A DNA stretch of 64,000 bases from Liolophura sinensis (GCF_032854445.1 NC_088295.1:61053249-61117248), one strand, 5' to 3'. Positions 48,160 through 60,412 are shown, counted from the stretch's first letter. Program-made: numbers and translations. Notes: generated by a model from the sequence alone, not told the origin.

Positions 48160-49930
48160 GTGGTGGTGTTGGGTGGTGGGGGGGGGGGGGGGTATCATAA
48201 CCGACAACATAGTCGATACTAGAGGTACATGTTTTACACTACGTTTGAATGATAAAGGGCAGTGCACAATTTAGTCAATTACAAAATTTCTCATACCAGT
48301 ATTTAAATCATATCTTGATCGCTCTTCTCGAGGTTAAAATAACTTGCATTTGACCAGTAAAGTACATCAATTTGTTTGAATAAGTTTGCAGAAATGTTTT
48401 AACACCCAATTCCGATAAATCTTAAAAGTGAGGACAGGATTGAATTGAAGGATTGTGGTGTATTTTTCATATTGACGTGATGTCTTTTTACATTGACTGT
48501 CATATTTCATACTGAAAAAAAAAAACAAAACGTGCAGAACATATGTGAACCAATGTTGATTACGAGTTGCAGCCGAAACGTATATCACCACTCTGAAGCG
48601 AACTGAAGGAGTAATTAAAATCAGTGGGAATGAAATAAGTATTTCTCCGTCAACTAAAGATTGACAGTGGTATGACCTAACCATACACAATGATAATAAA
48701 TAACAGTGACTATATGTAGTTATGAATAGAATACCAACACAGCTCTGAGTTATCAAACGGCGGTAACAGCTGTGTGTGGTTAGAATAGCTGGTAAGTAGC
48801 TTGCATGTATATGTGCACGCTGTGTATACAATGGAGGCGGTCCTTCAACCACAGAGAGATAAACATAACGTCCCTCTATGGGGCTATCATGTTCACGCTT
48901 AACAGTTTTATATTTTAGTAAATAATATAAATAACCGCTAACTTCATGGTACAGTATCAATATCCCATGCCTTGGCGATGTATATGTAAATGTATCTCTT
49001 TGGAGGACTCAACGTTTTCCATGAGTCCTTGGGTGGGTTTTGAAGTAAAACGTATTTAGTACAGCGCCCCAACCTATTGAAAGGGTCTATGTAAGATTAC
49101 TGTATAACTCTTTAGCAGGCATATCAGTGGTTCAAATTAAAGCTGACATTTCACAGCTGATATTCTAACGTCTGGAGTATCGTTTTCAATTCATGCCTAT
49201 TCAATACGCTTACTGGATTACTGGTTGCTGTCTGTGATTTTTTTTTAGCGCGTCTTCGCTGTTTACCTGTACGACAGCTCAGCTTTTGACCCATCACTTC
49301 CAATGTGCACTGTAATAATTTGGAAGTATCAGCATTTATAAAACCGCAATGAACAGGCATTTATAGCTGACAGTCGGCTTTGGCCGTACTATCAACACAT
49401 GCTCAGCAGTCCTGTATATGAGGAAGTTGGCTTCCAATAATCTTTTCAGTGTTCTTCCAATCAATTATCAATGATTATCAATGCTGTGGCAAAAAACACA
49501 ATCAATCATCAATTGATTTTGTGCAATCCCATTGAAAACAACATATGTTAACTCACATGGAAACCAGGAAAAATATATACCTTGAGAGGCCACCGTTCAA
49601 ATTTAGGTCTGATCCCAGCAGAAGATTATATTTTATGATAGTCAAAAGTACACACATACACTAGTATCCTCTAATTGTAGGTAGGTTTACCTTGAAATAA
49701 ATTTAAAAGTAGAGCTAAAAAATTTTAAATCTAAAGTTTAGTTTTATTTTCATTTACAGAATGGATCTTAATGACTAAAATATTACAGCACTACAGCATT
49801 TGGCACTCCGGTTTCCTCCATCAAGGACCGAGACCATCAATGAATGAATAATTCTTCAATGCGTGCATATTTCGTGGGCATGGCATTAAACAACAATAAG
49901 ATCGAAAGGAATATTTTAGCTTGTCGATCT
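48160..49930. other. No gene supported; G-run and long chance-like ORF
   Basis: 48155-48192 is a GGT/G-run that may be unreliable in length. A minus-strand frame of 197 codons (48367-48960) has composition like reverse-read AT-rich DNA and no motif. Confidence 0.4.
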
Positions 49931-49934
49931 TTGA

Positions 49935-50450
49935 CCATATTTTCTTGTCTCTCAGTGCTTAGCCAGTGGATCACTGCTTTCTCCATAACTTTCTTTGTAC
50001 TTTTGATCTGCCTAAATCAGATTTGTAATTCTCAAAGTTTCTTCAGGCAAAAGACTAAGAGATTTATGTATGTTTAGCTAGGGATAATAAGAGCTATATT
50101 TATTTTGGTCAGAATTATTCTGGTGGTGTTTCCAGTCAAAACTAGTCCGGCTCATGCTAGCTTCATCTCCTTGTCTGCAGCAACTTCCGTATGGTCACGG
50201 GTTTCCGCCAGCACTGCCCGCTTTCCTTCCACCATAAAGCTGACCGCCATCGTATAAGTGAAATATTATATCTCTTGGAAAATATTAAATATTTATCCAG
50301 GTTCTAAATAGTCCTCACAACGATATACCCGCAAATATGACATAAACATTCTAGTCATTGAGTAAATTATATCAGAAATAAGATGTATTGAAGAAAACTG
50401 TTTATATGTGATGTGGCAGTGAAGATAATACAATAAGACCTTTCTCCCGG
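49935..50450 (+). repeat. Duplicated segment copy A2
   Basis: Partner of 46090-46610, same orientation, interrupted by a SINE body fragment (50145-50275). Shared blocks agccagtggatcactgct, taactttctttgtac, aattctcaaagtttct and gatgtggcag. Confidence 0.65.
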
Positions 50451-50522
50451 GCTCTGACTGTCTTCCTTCAAGTGTAAGTGAAATATTTTTGAGTACGGCG
50501 TAAAATTCCAATCAAATAAATA
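50145..50522 (+). mobile_element. Two SINE fragments in a duplicated segment
   Basis: 50145-50275 carries a diverged body (ctgcagcaacttccgtatgg.., ccgccatcgtataagtgaaa). 50447-50522 carries a 3' fragment (gggctctgactgtcttcc.., tacggcgtaaaattccaatc). They may be one copy split by later insertion. Confidence 0.6.
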
Positions 50523-51907
50523 TGCATAATAAGACCTACGGAAACGTTTCGTCCAACACATGAGGACATCTTCATAGCTGCATGTACAGAATGATGCAGG
50601 CAGGAGAGATTACTTTCTGTCATCACAGTAGCCTACTAAGTTAACTGTTAAGTTCAAGCATGCTCAAATTATTCAAAGTGACACATGATCATCTGGGCCC
50701 GGCTGTACAACAGTGTATTATCTGATACTAGTACTAAGTCATATCATATATTTAGCAACCAATGCAGTTGTACAGGCACCAATTTAACTGAGCATATCTA
50801 GTTCATATTTAATATACTGTTACACAATTCCATTCAAGCCATCTATAAGTTATCACTTAAACTTAAATCTGGTATTAAGTCTTAAATAAAGCTAAAACAA
50901 GCAACAGTATAGTAACTACGCCTGGATTGATGGCCCTGTCATCTTAGAGTCAAAATAAATATTTTCCGCTAGAAGTCATAATAGTTAATAGACTTCTGTG
51001 TCCGTATTTATCAAACGCCTAAACATTTAAGTCAAATATTCACACAGCCAAAAATAAAATATTTTACTCGAGAAAATTAAAAATATACACATTCATTCTT
51101 TAATGCAGAAAAATTTACTAACCACAATTTGAGTTCTTTCTTGTTCTGAGATTGGCTTAAATCTTAAGTTGCGTGGTTACATCCTGTATGCACTCTATAT
51201 GTTATATAATCCACAACGCTTTCTGTAAACAACCACGAAAAAGATTAAAGGTTGACAGCCTTTCTTATCTATAGTATTAATCGTCCAAATACCTCCACAG
51301 AATAAAAGATTATCTATTGTGTTTATTTTTGTTGTTCATATCGTTATACATTGGTTGTCTATTTTTTACATTCTATTGATTTAGTTGCTATCCAAGTGGC
51401 GGACAAAATTTAGTTCAATCGACGATTCGTCGGGAATTTTGTGAACGAGCCTGTGTGGCTGCTATAGTTTTACTCCCCGTCTGTTCTATTGTGTATCTGC
51501 ACAAACCAGGATTCTTTTGGTAGATTATTAATCCCCGAAACCGGCTTCCTCTGTGGGGTTTTCATGTAAACGTTTATTAAATGTGATGACGACGCAATGT
51601 TTTGAGTAATTTTAGACCAGTGACCTCACTGCATCGTTGAATTTTTTTTATTTATGGGTCCTAAGTGTAGTTCTGCTTAGGCTATAGTGGTAAAAATTGT
51701 ATGATTTGCATGGGCGCTTTGAATAAACCCTTAATGAGATGATAAATTGTCGAGATGCCGGATTTCACCCGTAGCATGTGACCCATGTCAAGTTGGTCCT
51801 TGCTCCTCGCGCCCTATTGTACGTAAACGAATACCCAGCGGCCCCAGTAGGCACATTTGTTCGAGGGTACATGTACGTGAGACTGCCTGTCACGTGAGAC
51901 ATGATGT

Positions 51908-52023
51908 GGTCGTGGCTTTAGCTAGGAACCCTCCACCATAATACTGGCTGCCGCCTTATAAGTAACATACTTTTCTAAAATACCAAGTAAAATAAATCAA
52001 TAAATCAACAAATAAATAAATAG
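51908..52023 (+). mobile_element. SINE tail fragment, diverged
   Basis: Shows ctccaccataatactggctg.., a decayed 3' block and a run of aaataaat-type tail repeats. Confidence 0.6.
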
Positions 52024-53177
52024 AGGCGTTTGCAACACATGTACATGAGCAACACAATAGTGGGTTATACCGATTGAAAAGTGGGCAAAAAATTATTAAC
52101 TATTTCTACAGTTGAAGTCTTTTATCTGAATTAAAAAAATTATTATCGTTTTGTAACTCTTTGTGGAGTGGTTTTCATCACTCGTCGAAGATCACAGTGT
52201 TCGTATATATTCCAAGAGACTATGGTAATTTACATATGTATTCCAAGAGACTATGGTAACTATCCTCACGCTTCTATGTACATTCTTTCTGGTGGAAGGC
52301 TGTATGATTATATGTATAAGCATAGGTCTACATGTGCTTTACAACTTCCATGAAGTTCAACTTCAATAGTCTGTATGCCAGTGTGGTTTCATGATAAACT
52401 CTAAAGTTCACAAACAGTAAAGACAAACATTACTGGAATAACTAAATGTTACTGTTATTAGGGATCTACTTATCTTACTGAATGTTACCAATCGACAAAT
52501 GGCGTCATTACCACACCCACGGACTGTTTTATAAAATGTCAAGATCTGCTAATATACCCTAAAGTTAAATGAGCTCACCTTGTGTCGAAAATATCAATTG
52601 GCTCGCCCTTTTCCCCGTGGTACAGGAATGATTAGGCTACGTTTATAAATGCATGTATATAAACCGAATTCCATGATACTTAGAGGACTAGTTCCTGAAT
52701 CGCAGAGGTCTTCACAAGGGGTAACCGTTGCTGCTTACTGAGAACTTCACCACAATAAAGGTAAGTGCAAATTAGTATCAGGTGTTGGTATTCTGTCTTT
52801 TGATTGGAAGGGTTTGTTTGGAAGTAAAGCTTGGAAGCGTCTTTTTCGTGAGTTCTTCCATGCACCCTTGAGATATATCCGTGTGACATATTATGCATAT
52901 GGGAGACATACATGTGAACGAGAAGAGTTGTGTTTAACTATTTGCGACCTATCCCAAACACTGTTCGTACGTAAAACGGTTAATGATCACGTGTCCACGT
53001 AATCGTACATCTACACATCATATCGAATCATACCGAAACTGGCAGTGTAAATCAGCACGAGACACGACTACACACACGACGTGCACGCATGCGCGCAAAT
53101 ACACCTGTACTTCCATCATGTAGGCCTACTCCTTATAGAACTGTTTTTCTTTTGTTCTTGTTTATATCTCATTACAG

Positions 53178-53333
53178 ATATACAAATCAAGGATAATGAT
53201 TCAGACGGTTTCAGCATGGACTTGGGTGGTGACCCTGTCAGCACTATTCGGATTCCGAACAGTCCACGGGTTTCAGATGACAGACATGCGCACACAAGTT
53301 CAACAGACTGACAATCTCCAGCAATCGACCATG
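53178..53333 (+). CDS. EF-hand gene exon 1 (signal peptide)
   Basis: A strong acceptor (tttatatctcattacag) ends at 53177, so a 5' UTR exon lies upstream. The ATG at 53196 starts a 46-codon segment ending in donor ATG|GTACAG. The first 25 residues are hydrophobic with Trp, Leu, Val and Phe; the rest is a Gln/Thr-rich stretch (DMRTQVQQTDNLQQSTM). Ends in phase 0, matching the next exon. Confidence 0.85.
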
Positions 53334-56300
53334 GTACAGCTTTTCAGCACACTTTGTATATAGATTCAAAACACTATACAGTATTGAGATTTAAACTCAT
53401 AGCATCGAACAATAATCTTTAAAGGATACATGAAACCCTTTTATTTCTTAATATGCTGATTATCATGTGTTATAACATACAACAGTACAAACAAATTTTT
53501 CAACTTTCACTTTGGGGGGTAAAATGGCTTCAAAGTACAGTTTTCTTAAGACATCATATAGGTTCGGAAATCAAATAGCTTGCAGAGGTGACGTCAACGA
53601 TACCTGTTTAAAAAGAAGTCTGTGGTGAATAGACCCAACGGGGCGGAGGTGTGAGGCACAGGCCGATTGGGGGTGGGTGTAAGGGCGGGGAGTGGTGCGC
53701 TAAGCTGCCCCGAAGATGCCATGCAGTATCTGTGTACATGTTACCTTGTCAGCTCTGTAACGACATGATTCATCGGGCATCGGGGGTGTACACAGAGTTC
53801 CGAGCAAGATCAACGATGAAAAAACCCGACCATAGAGGGAAAATATGCATAATATAGAGGGGTAATTAACAGGTATAAAAATACCCAATAAATGATTTTT
53901 TAGACAAAAATTCCGGGGCATAATTTTCTTCATTTAGCATAGAAGCATAATCTTTGTTTTATAGTTGCGTTTCATATATCCTTCAATAGCTGCGTAGACA
54001 TGTATTCTTAATTCTCACCGATTATGCAGCTGACCAATACTTACGTATTCCAAGGCGTTACCAAACGACAAAGATTTTACATTATGTTTTAAGAAAATAA
54101 TGACGTTATTTGTGAGAGTTTTAAAAATAAACAAGCATACTACCACTATTATTAATAATAATATATCGTGTTAACATAGTATATTTATATACTTCAGAAA
54201 AAGATGGTGTACAGTTCAAACGCTGATATTCGCACAACCTAGATCAACCACTGAATTCTGAATGAACTTTTGATCATGGCTGGTTCTGTGCTATATCTAT
54301 TCTGTCCTTTTAATTTTAATTAAGGAAACATTTATTTTTAAACTTTATGCAATGTTCGAACTGGATTTAGTCCCACCATACATGCATATAATATATGTAG
54401 TGAGACAAAGTCCATTTTTACTGGTAAAAAATGTAATACTTATTGTCCTTGTGACGTTATCGAAAATTTTTTCTATACGGAACGGTATTTAAATATGTCG
54501 ACTGAAGGCTTGGAGAGAAACATTAATGACAAAAAAAAAATCAAACAAAAAAACCTGTCAGTATTTGACGGTATACGTGTACAATATTTCTTATAACTAA
54601 ATCACCCAGCCCATCCACACGCCAGTTAAATAAAATCAATCTGTGTTTCAGACACCCGCATACGCCCTAGTCAACGAGGTTGTGCGGTTATTAGACACCA
54701 ACAACGATGGTGAGGTCGCTTTGTCCGAATTTGGTGCTCGTCTCGATACCCGATTCCGGTCTGATTCAGTGATAAAAGGCTATCTGCTGACGGTGGCCAG
54801 TATAATCGATGTGGACGAAAATGGACAGATTAACAGAAACGGTTGTACCATATATTCACGCTAACTAAAGCATGCATGCTTACTCTGTGTAGTTCACGTG
54901 GATAAAAGGCCTGGGCTTACCTCGGGGTGGCTAAATACAAGGGAAACAGGTGGCATTGTCCCCCCCCCGCCCCCTCTGTTTTATGTAGAAGTACTAGAGA
55001 AGGTGTCTGCCCTATTACAGTTATAGGCCTACACGAAACACTCTGGTGTTTGGTGTGACCTGAATCATATCTGATCAATCAACCACACCACAACCCACTG
55101 AAGGATTGGCATTTCAACCACGTTTCAACTATACATTGCACATATAGACTATCATATACTTGTGTTAGTGACTGTCATAATAAATCAAAACACACAAATG
55201 TCTTCATTGTCATATTGAATAACCATATCATAATGTAGCCTGATCTCATGACCTAACAGCAAATATTCAAAAGTCTAATACACGATTTGAATACTGATTT
55301 AACACGGTCGCCTGGAACACATTGCGCCTTTCCAACATTTTTGAAAACTGTTGACGGTTTCTCTGTGCATGATTCCGTCCTTTTTTTAGTACTTTATACA
55401 CTTTCTTAGTTCTTTGGTGATTTGCGTTGTACATCGTTTTGGGAATTGATCTAGTGATTGATTATTTACCTTGGACGTCCTTATATTGGTTGACGCGGCT
55501 GGTATACGAATATTTTTTGGACGTATAGACCCTGAAAAATGACGTGAAACCTCCCATTTCTCAGAAAAAACTTGCAGATTTATGTATTAGTTTTTCCCCA
55601 CGATCATCAAACCCAGCATCTGTTTTCCTCCACATCTGAATCGGTACTTACACCAGAGGTCAAATAACGTAGCAGTATCAATTTAACATGCACTTCCACT
55701 GAAACCACGTACTACTGAAGTCTGTTGGGTATTTATCAAATCCACAGCAAACTGTGAAAATCTCTTGATTTCCATGGTACAACTGTCATTGTTGGCGATA
55801 CATGCATATTGAGTAGGAAAATGTCCTCAATGAACATCTCCAGACCGATAAAGTTGAGTGCCATTTATGTCCCTTATCAACAAATGTTCCCCTAGAACTC
55901 TTCCAAGTGCTGCTCCTCAAAGCCACTTACACAACCCACCCATTGACCTCTGGCTGAACACGCGTACATAAAGAGTTTAAATACAAGTATATAAACATTA
56001 CTTTCTATGTTCAACATTGATCATAGTTACGTTGTATTCCACCTTATGATTAATAACATTGCCTCTTGACTACTGTTTATGTAAGTTGTAAATTTAAATC
56101 AAACTAATTACATATATTGGTCAATTCTTGGCTGTCGCCCATATCTGTATCATATTGTGGTATGTTCTTGCATGAGTGTGCGTTTCATTAATGTGATACT
56201 AAAATATTTCAACTTTAGCAACGCAATGAATGATTTTCCACGTAATCTCTATATGTGTCATTTTTTCACACACATTCACAAATTTTCTGACCTTGTAGCT

Positions 56301-59164
56301 GTGCTCGTTTAAAATGTCTGCTCTATCTTAAAGCCTTTTTCACTTTAAGTAAATCTGTATAGGTGATCATTACACGGTCCACCCCATTGATTTGGCTGTC
56401 ATATGTATTGCCTGCGCCTAATACATTTCAGTAATGTTATGATGGATGACCCAGATACTCAAGTATTGGGGGATGAACACTAATCTCATGATTAAAAATT
56501 AATAAATAGGATTAATAAGGAAATAATTTGCACAACTTCTTACAAGAACCATGAGAGAGACGTTTTGTCTTTGCCAGAATTACATCGAGCCATTTCAAAG
56601 CTGATGAGCCTGGCTGGATTACAACAGATTGGTAGAGGGTTTGAGATTCTTTATTCCTTTCACGGGTTTAGGAATACGGCCGCTTTGGTAAGTGTTGTGA
56701 TCATCTAAAAATTTCTATACAATGTTCAATAACCTAACAACGACAGGAACCACTTCCCACCGGATTTACTGAATTGTTTAAAGGTTGTTCTTTGTTTACA
56801 TCTTTATGTACTGCTGAGCATATGTAATTGCCCGTGACTGAATCATTACCGTGCTTGTCTTTTTATCGGCAGGGCATACGAGTTGACAGTTCCAAATTTG
56901 TAAACCACCCCCACCCCTCGCTTCTGCCGCAGCTTCTCTCACCCGTTGTTGGAACTTGCTGACACTAACAGGTGGTCGTTTGCGCAATATGACATTCGTA
57001 AAAGACCACTTGTCTTCCTCCAGTATGGTGTGCGTATATATGTACGTCATACGTGGAAAAGTTGGCCAATAACTTGCCAAATGTCGGTGGTTTAACGCGA
57101 TCATTCCGTCCCCTCCAATAAAAGAGTGCGCCATGGTGAAAGTGAAAAATTCTTGAGTATGGCATAAAACAGTCAGATATATAAGTAATTCTGCCTTGAT
57201 GTGTATTTGAACAATTCAACACTTTCTTTTCTCTTGTGTGTATGTGTTTTTTTTCTTGCAGATCGAATACATTGCGCTTGATTTTGCGAACGTTCTTGAC
57301 AGCGATGATGACGGGTTGGTAAGTGTAGATGAGATTCGCGCTCTGGTAAGCAGGCCTAAAACTCTGGGATTCGACGAGGGATTCGGCGAAATCGCCACAA
57401 ACTCGGACACGAACAGGGACGGCTACCTAAACCTTACAGGTACGCCTCTTGTACGGAGTACAATGAAGATTTGATTTGGTGTATTTTACTGGTCTTTTAT
57501 GTTGTACACACGATACGGAAAAGGCCCATTAATTTACTTTAGTGCATTTGACTGGTGTGTTACCGTGAACAAAGGATACGGAAAATGCTCATTAATTTGG
57601 TTTGGTGTGTTTGACTCGTGTTTTAGGCTGTGTGCAAGATACGGAAATGGCACATCAATTTGATTTGACTGGTGTTTTACACTGTGTTCAGAATACGGAA
57701 AATGCTCATTAATATGGTTTGGTGAGTTTTACTGGTGTTTTAGGCTGTACGCAAGATACGGAAATGGCACATCAATTTGATTTGACTGGTGTTTTACACT
57801 GTGTTCAGAATACGGAAAATGCTCATTAATATGGTTTGGTGAGTTTTACTGGTGTTTTAGGCTGTACGCAAGATACGGAAATGGCACATCAATTTGATTT
57901 GACTGGTGTTTTACACTGTACACAGAATACGGAAAATTCTCGTTAATTTGGTTTGGTGTGTTTGACTGTTCGCAAGATACAGAAATGGCACATCAATTTG
58001 ATTTGACTGGTGTTAACACTGTACACAAGATACGGAAAAGGGTCATTAACTTGATATGATGTGTTTTTCTGGTGTTTCACGCTGAGCACAATATACAGAA
58101 AAAGCTCACCAATGTGATTTGATTTATTTGAATTGAGGTGTCCTCCACCAGTCACAACATTATTTGATGTATTTGTCTGGTGTTTTATGTCATTCACAAG
58201 ACTATACCCTTTGTACGCCAGTAATCAGATTTATTGTTGCGCATAACACAGCTGGAAGAGCGCCAAATTACCGACCGTCAAATAGGTAAAGCGATACCGT
58301 GTTACGGTAATCCCCTCATCCACGCTGTCTGAGTCTGTTGCGGCTTTAGGTCATAATGCATTATTAGGTTTTTCAGGCAGATCTCGAAGTTCGGTGGTTT
58401 CCTCCGAGCACTCTGGTTTCCTGCAACCGTACCCCTACCCGTCAGGAGGAAACCGGGCAGAGCTCGGGGACAACACACGACCATCCGCAGGTTGCTACAG
58501 GACCTTTCCACGTACGGCCGGAGAGGAAGCCAGAATGAGCTGGAGTTAATTTTAAAAATCTTGTCAACTGATAGTTTTTTTTGAATCCATATTTATGAGT
58601 ATTTAAGATACTGCATCATTTTGACGCTTAGAAAATGTCTATATTTTAATTAGCTTAGTCGTTTACTTGCCATGCACGTCCAAATAACAATCAAGATATG
58701 ACGTGCACGGAAAACTTTTGTTACATGCATCTAATTAGAAGTAACGTTTAACGGATAATTTATCGTTAAGCTTAAGTGGGTCAAACATACTAAACCCTGA
58801 CTTCGGTAATTATCAAGTAAAAGGGTTGCATGTAAGTAGAAAAGTCTGCCAACCACCTGCGGATGGTCGTGGGTTTTCTCCAGGCACTGCCAAGTTTCTT
58901 CGACCACCACAGTGCTGGCCGTTGTCGAAAAGTGAAATATACTTGAGTACGGTGTAAACACCAATCAAATAAATAAGTAAATAAACGTAGTGAAATGGAT
59001 ATTATGACCACATTACATGTTTTTATTTTCCAGAGGCACGACAATTTCTCTACACGTTGGCCAGTGATAACCTCTGGATACTCAGGCATATCTATGTCTA
59101 CTTCCGGGTCAGCAACTTGGCGGGAAAATTGGCGGCCGATGCTTGGTCCTATACAGGCCATTGA
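53196..59164 (+). CDS. Secreted four-EF-hand calcium-binding protein
   Basis: Coding exons 53196-53333, 54652-54841, 56578-56687, 57262-57439 and 59034-59164 join in compatible phases to give 248 aa. The N-terminus MIQTVSAWTWVVTLSALFGF..VHG is a classic signal peptide (about 25 residues). Four perfect 12-residue EF-hand loops follow, each with Asp at 1, Gly at 6, a hydrophobic residue at 8 and Glu at 12: 61-72 (DTNNDGEVALSE), 99-110 (DVDENGQINRN-E), 159-170 (DSDDDGLVSVDE) and 195-206 (DTNRDGYLNLT-E). The protein should bind calcium outside the cell or in the secretory pathway. Extracellular EF-hand proteins of shelled invertebrates are often matrix-associated, but that role here is only inference. 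No KDEL-type retention tail is seen (ends SYTGH). AATAAA signals follow at 59256 and 59374. Confidence 0.9.
54652..54841 (+). CDS. EF-hand gene exon 2 (EF-hands 1 and 2)
   Basis: Acceptor gtgtttcag; phase 0 in, phase 1 out (donor ACG|GTTGTA). It carries loop 1 complete and loop 2 up to position 11. The first base of the Glu codon at loop position 12 is the last base of the exon. Confidence 0.9.
54850..56570. other. Intron 2 of the EF-hand gene, no feature recognised
   Basis: Apart from a C-run at 54961-54974, nothing recognisable is seen. Confidence 0.5.
56578..56687 (+). CDS. EF-hand gene exon 3 (F helix of EF-hand 2 and linker)
   Basis: Acceptor tgtctttgccag ends at 56577; donor TTG|GTAAGT starts at 56688. 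The first two bases complete the loop-12 Glu of EF-hand 2, then LHRAISKLMSL.. forms the exit helix and GRGFEILYSFHGFRNTAAL the linker. 110 nt, phase 1 in and phase 0 out, exactly what exons 2 and 4 need. Without this exon the flanking exons cannot be joined in frame. Confidence 0.85.
57040..57180 (+). mobile_element. SINE 3' half, strongly diverged, in an EF-hand gene intron
   Basis: Recognisable from tacgtggaaaagttggcc.. and the end gtgaaaaattcttgagtatg followed by gcataaaac. Lies just before exon 4 of the EF-hand gene. Confidence 0.5.
57262..57439 (+). CDS. EF-hand gene exon 4 (EF-hands 3 and 4)
   Basis: Acceptor tttttttcttgcag; donor ACAG|GTACGC at 57440. Phase 0 in, phase 1 out. Encodes loop 3 in full and loop 4 through position 11, again splitting the loop-12 Glu codon after its first base. 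Confidence 0.92.
57472..58200 (+). repeat. AT-rich tandem repeat of about 60 bp with 118-bp higher-order unit
   Basis: Units share gatacggaaa..gctcattaat..tggtttggtg..ttttactggtgttttaggctg. Alternating types (aatggcacatcaatttgatt versus aaaatgctcattaatatggt) make a 118-bp dimer repeated from 57711 and 57829. Follows exon 4 of the EF-hand gene. Confidence 0.85.
58438..58545 (-). mobile_element. SINE body fragment, reverse
   Basis: Inverted body from aggaaaccgggcagagctc to ggaagccagaatgagctgga. In the last EF-hand gene intron. Confidence 0.75.
58836..58985 (+). mobile_element. SINE 3' half
   Basis: From aaaagtctgccaaccacctg to the tail caatcaaataaataagtaaa; ends about 50 bases before the last EF-hand exon. 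Confidence 0.8.
59034..59164 (+). CDS. EF-hand gene exon 5 (C-terminal)
   Basis: Acceptor ttttattttccag ends at 59033. Completes the Glu of EF-hand 4, then ARQFLYTLASDNLWILRH.. forms the exit helix and a Tyr/Ala-rich tail. Stop TGA at 59162-59164. Confidence 0.85.
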
Positions 59165-59255
59165 TTCGCGAGTGGCGAGAAACACGCAAGCACATTACCA
59201 GTTATAGGCCGTCAGGCATACAGATGTGTGGTGTTCGCCTGATTCGATTATTGGA

Positions 59256-59379
59256 AATAAACTAAAAAGAAGACTACAGTTCCATTATTAACTTGTGCAA
59301 GTCGTTATCAACATTTCCAAATTCGATTATGGTGACCAGTATGTATTCAGTATAGAACATGTGACTGATAGAGAATAAA
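59256..59379 (+). promoter_or_regulatory. Candidate polyadenylation signals of the EF-hand gene
   Basis: AATAAA occurs at 59256-59261 and again at 59374-59379, about 95 and 210 bases after the stop codon. Either could end the transcript. Confidence 0.5.
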
Positions 59380-59633
59380 TGTGTTGCACATTCCCACTAT
59401 ATTATAGAACACATAAATGTCAATATGGTATACAGGCCTACTGTACTATGTTTCATGGAAAATGCGTTTTCAGTAATTCGTAATACTGCGTTTTAATCTC
59501 TCCCATATACTTTCCAAATGGCTAAATAACAGAAAAAAAACAACAAAAACATCCGTAGATCAATAATGTTTTTATTATTATAATTGCAAGCGTGCATATT
59601 GCTATATACTCGCTTAGCCGTGTATGCATGCCA

Positions 59634-59762
59634 GGTTCTCACGTGCGGCCGGAGAGGAGTCCAGCATGAGCTGGACTTGTACTCTCAGCGACCGCATCGG
59701 TGAGAGGCTCCTGGGTCATTACACTGTGCTAGCGCGCTAACCAACTGAGCCACGGGAGCCCC
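59634..59762 (-). mobile_element. SINE tRNA-like head, reverse
   Basis: The plus strand runs from cacgtgcggccggagaggag to gctaaccaactgagccacgg, the inverse of the tRNA head with intact A- and B-box regions. The 3' half is missing. Confidence 0.82.
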
Positions 59763-60078
59763 AGTTTCCTCCCTTAACAATCTGCAAAACAGATATGTGC
59801 GCTAACACTAACACCTTGCTTTTTGTGCATTGATATACATGTATTTCTGCACTTTCACTTACAGCGCATGGGTGAGAAAGAACAAAATGGCCACATAGTC
59901 CGGCCAGAAACATTTGTACATGTATCATAAACATGTAGTATGTCACGTGAACATCACACAAGCCTGGGTATCAACTAAATGCATCTCGAATACGTTATCA
60001 TATTTTCACTTTACAAGGCTGACTAGTCTACCGTTTGGGCTATTGGCATCCCCCTTTAGTATGTATACATACATTTAG

Positions 60079-60139
60079 TATGTATGTATGTATGTATGTA
60101 TGTATGTATGTATGTATGTATGTATGTATGTATGTATGC
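60079..60139 (+). repeat. TATG tetranucleotide microsatellite
   Basis: About 15 copies of tatg, immediately before the SINE-like repeat at 60138. Confidence 0.97.
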
Positions 60140-60412
60140 TAGGGGTTTAACATCGTACTTAACGATGTTTCATTCATATAGCGAAGAGAAGTCATTAGGT
60201 GTGTTCACATATATAGTGTGTCTTCTTGTAGCAGAGTCAATGCCGCCAATGTGCCGCTACCACTGAACTGTCATGCCACAGACACCCAGCATGACACACT
60301 GCCTATTCACATCATACTGGTACCGAGCCAACGAGTACTGCCTGCTTGCTCTAGTTTCTGGGTGCTGAGCGCTAAGCCAGGCAGCAACAAATATGGCAGG
60401 CTTTTGTGACAG
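60138..60412 (+). mobile_element. Second SINE-like repeat family, near complete copy
   Basis: Begins ggggtttaacatcgtactta, continues through tcattcatatagcgaagaga, then tgccacagacacccagcatg and ends near gctgagcgctaagccaggca. It follows directly on a tatg microsatellite. I recognise this order as a common dispersed repeat of molluscan DNA; its transposition type is not certain. Confidence 0.6.

Noticed and set aside
48367-48960. 197-codon minus-strand ORF, the longest after the IAP exon
   Set aside because: Composition (Tyr, Leu, Ile, Ser, His, Cys rich) fits random AT-rich DNA; no motif, splice context or repeat structure.
50690-50940. Possible MITE with gggcccggctgtacaac start
   Set aside because: A ggcc stretch is present at the other side, but the ends do not match beyond about five bases and no target duplication was found.
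60084-60266. ORF beginning with MYVC repeats
   Set aside because: Translation of the tatg microsatellite running into a SINE-like repeat.
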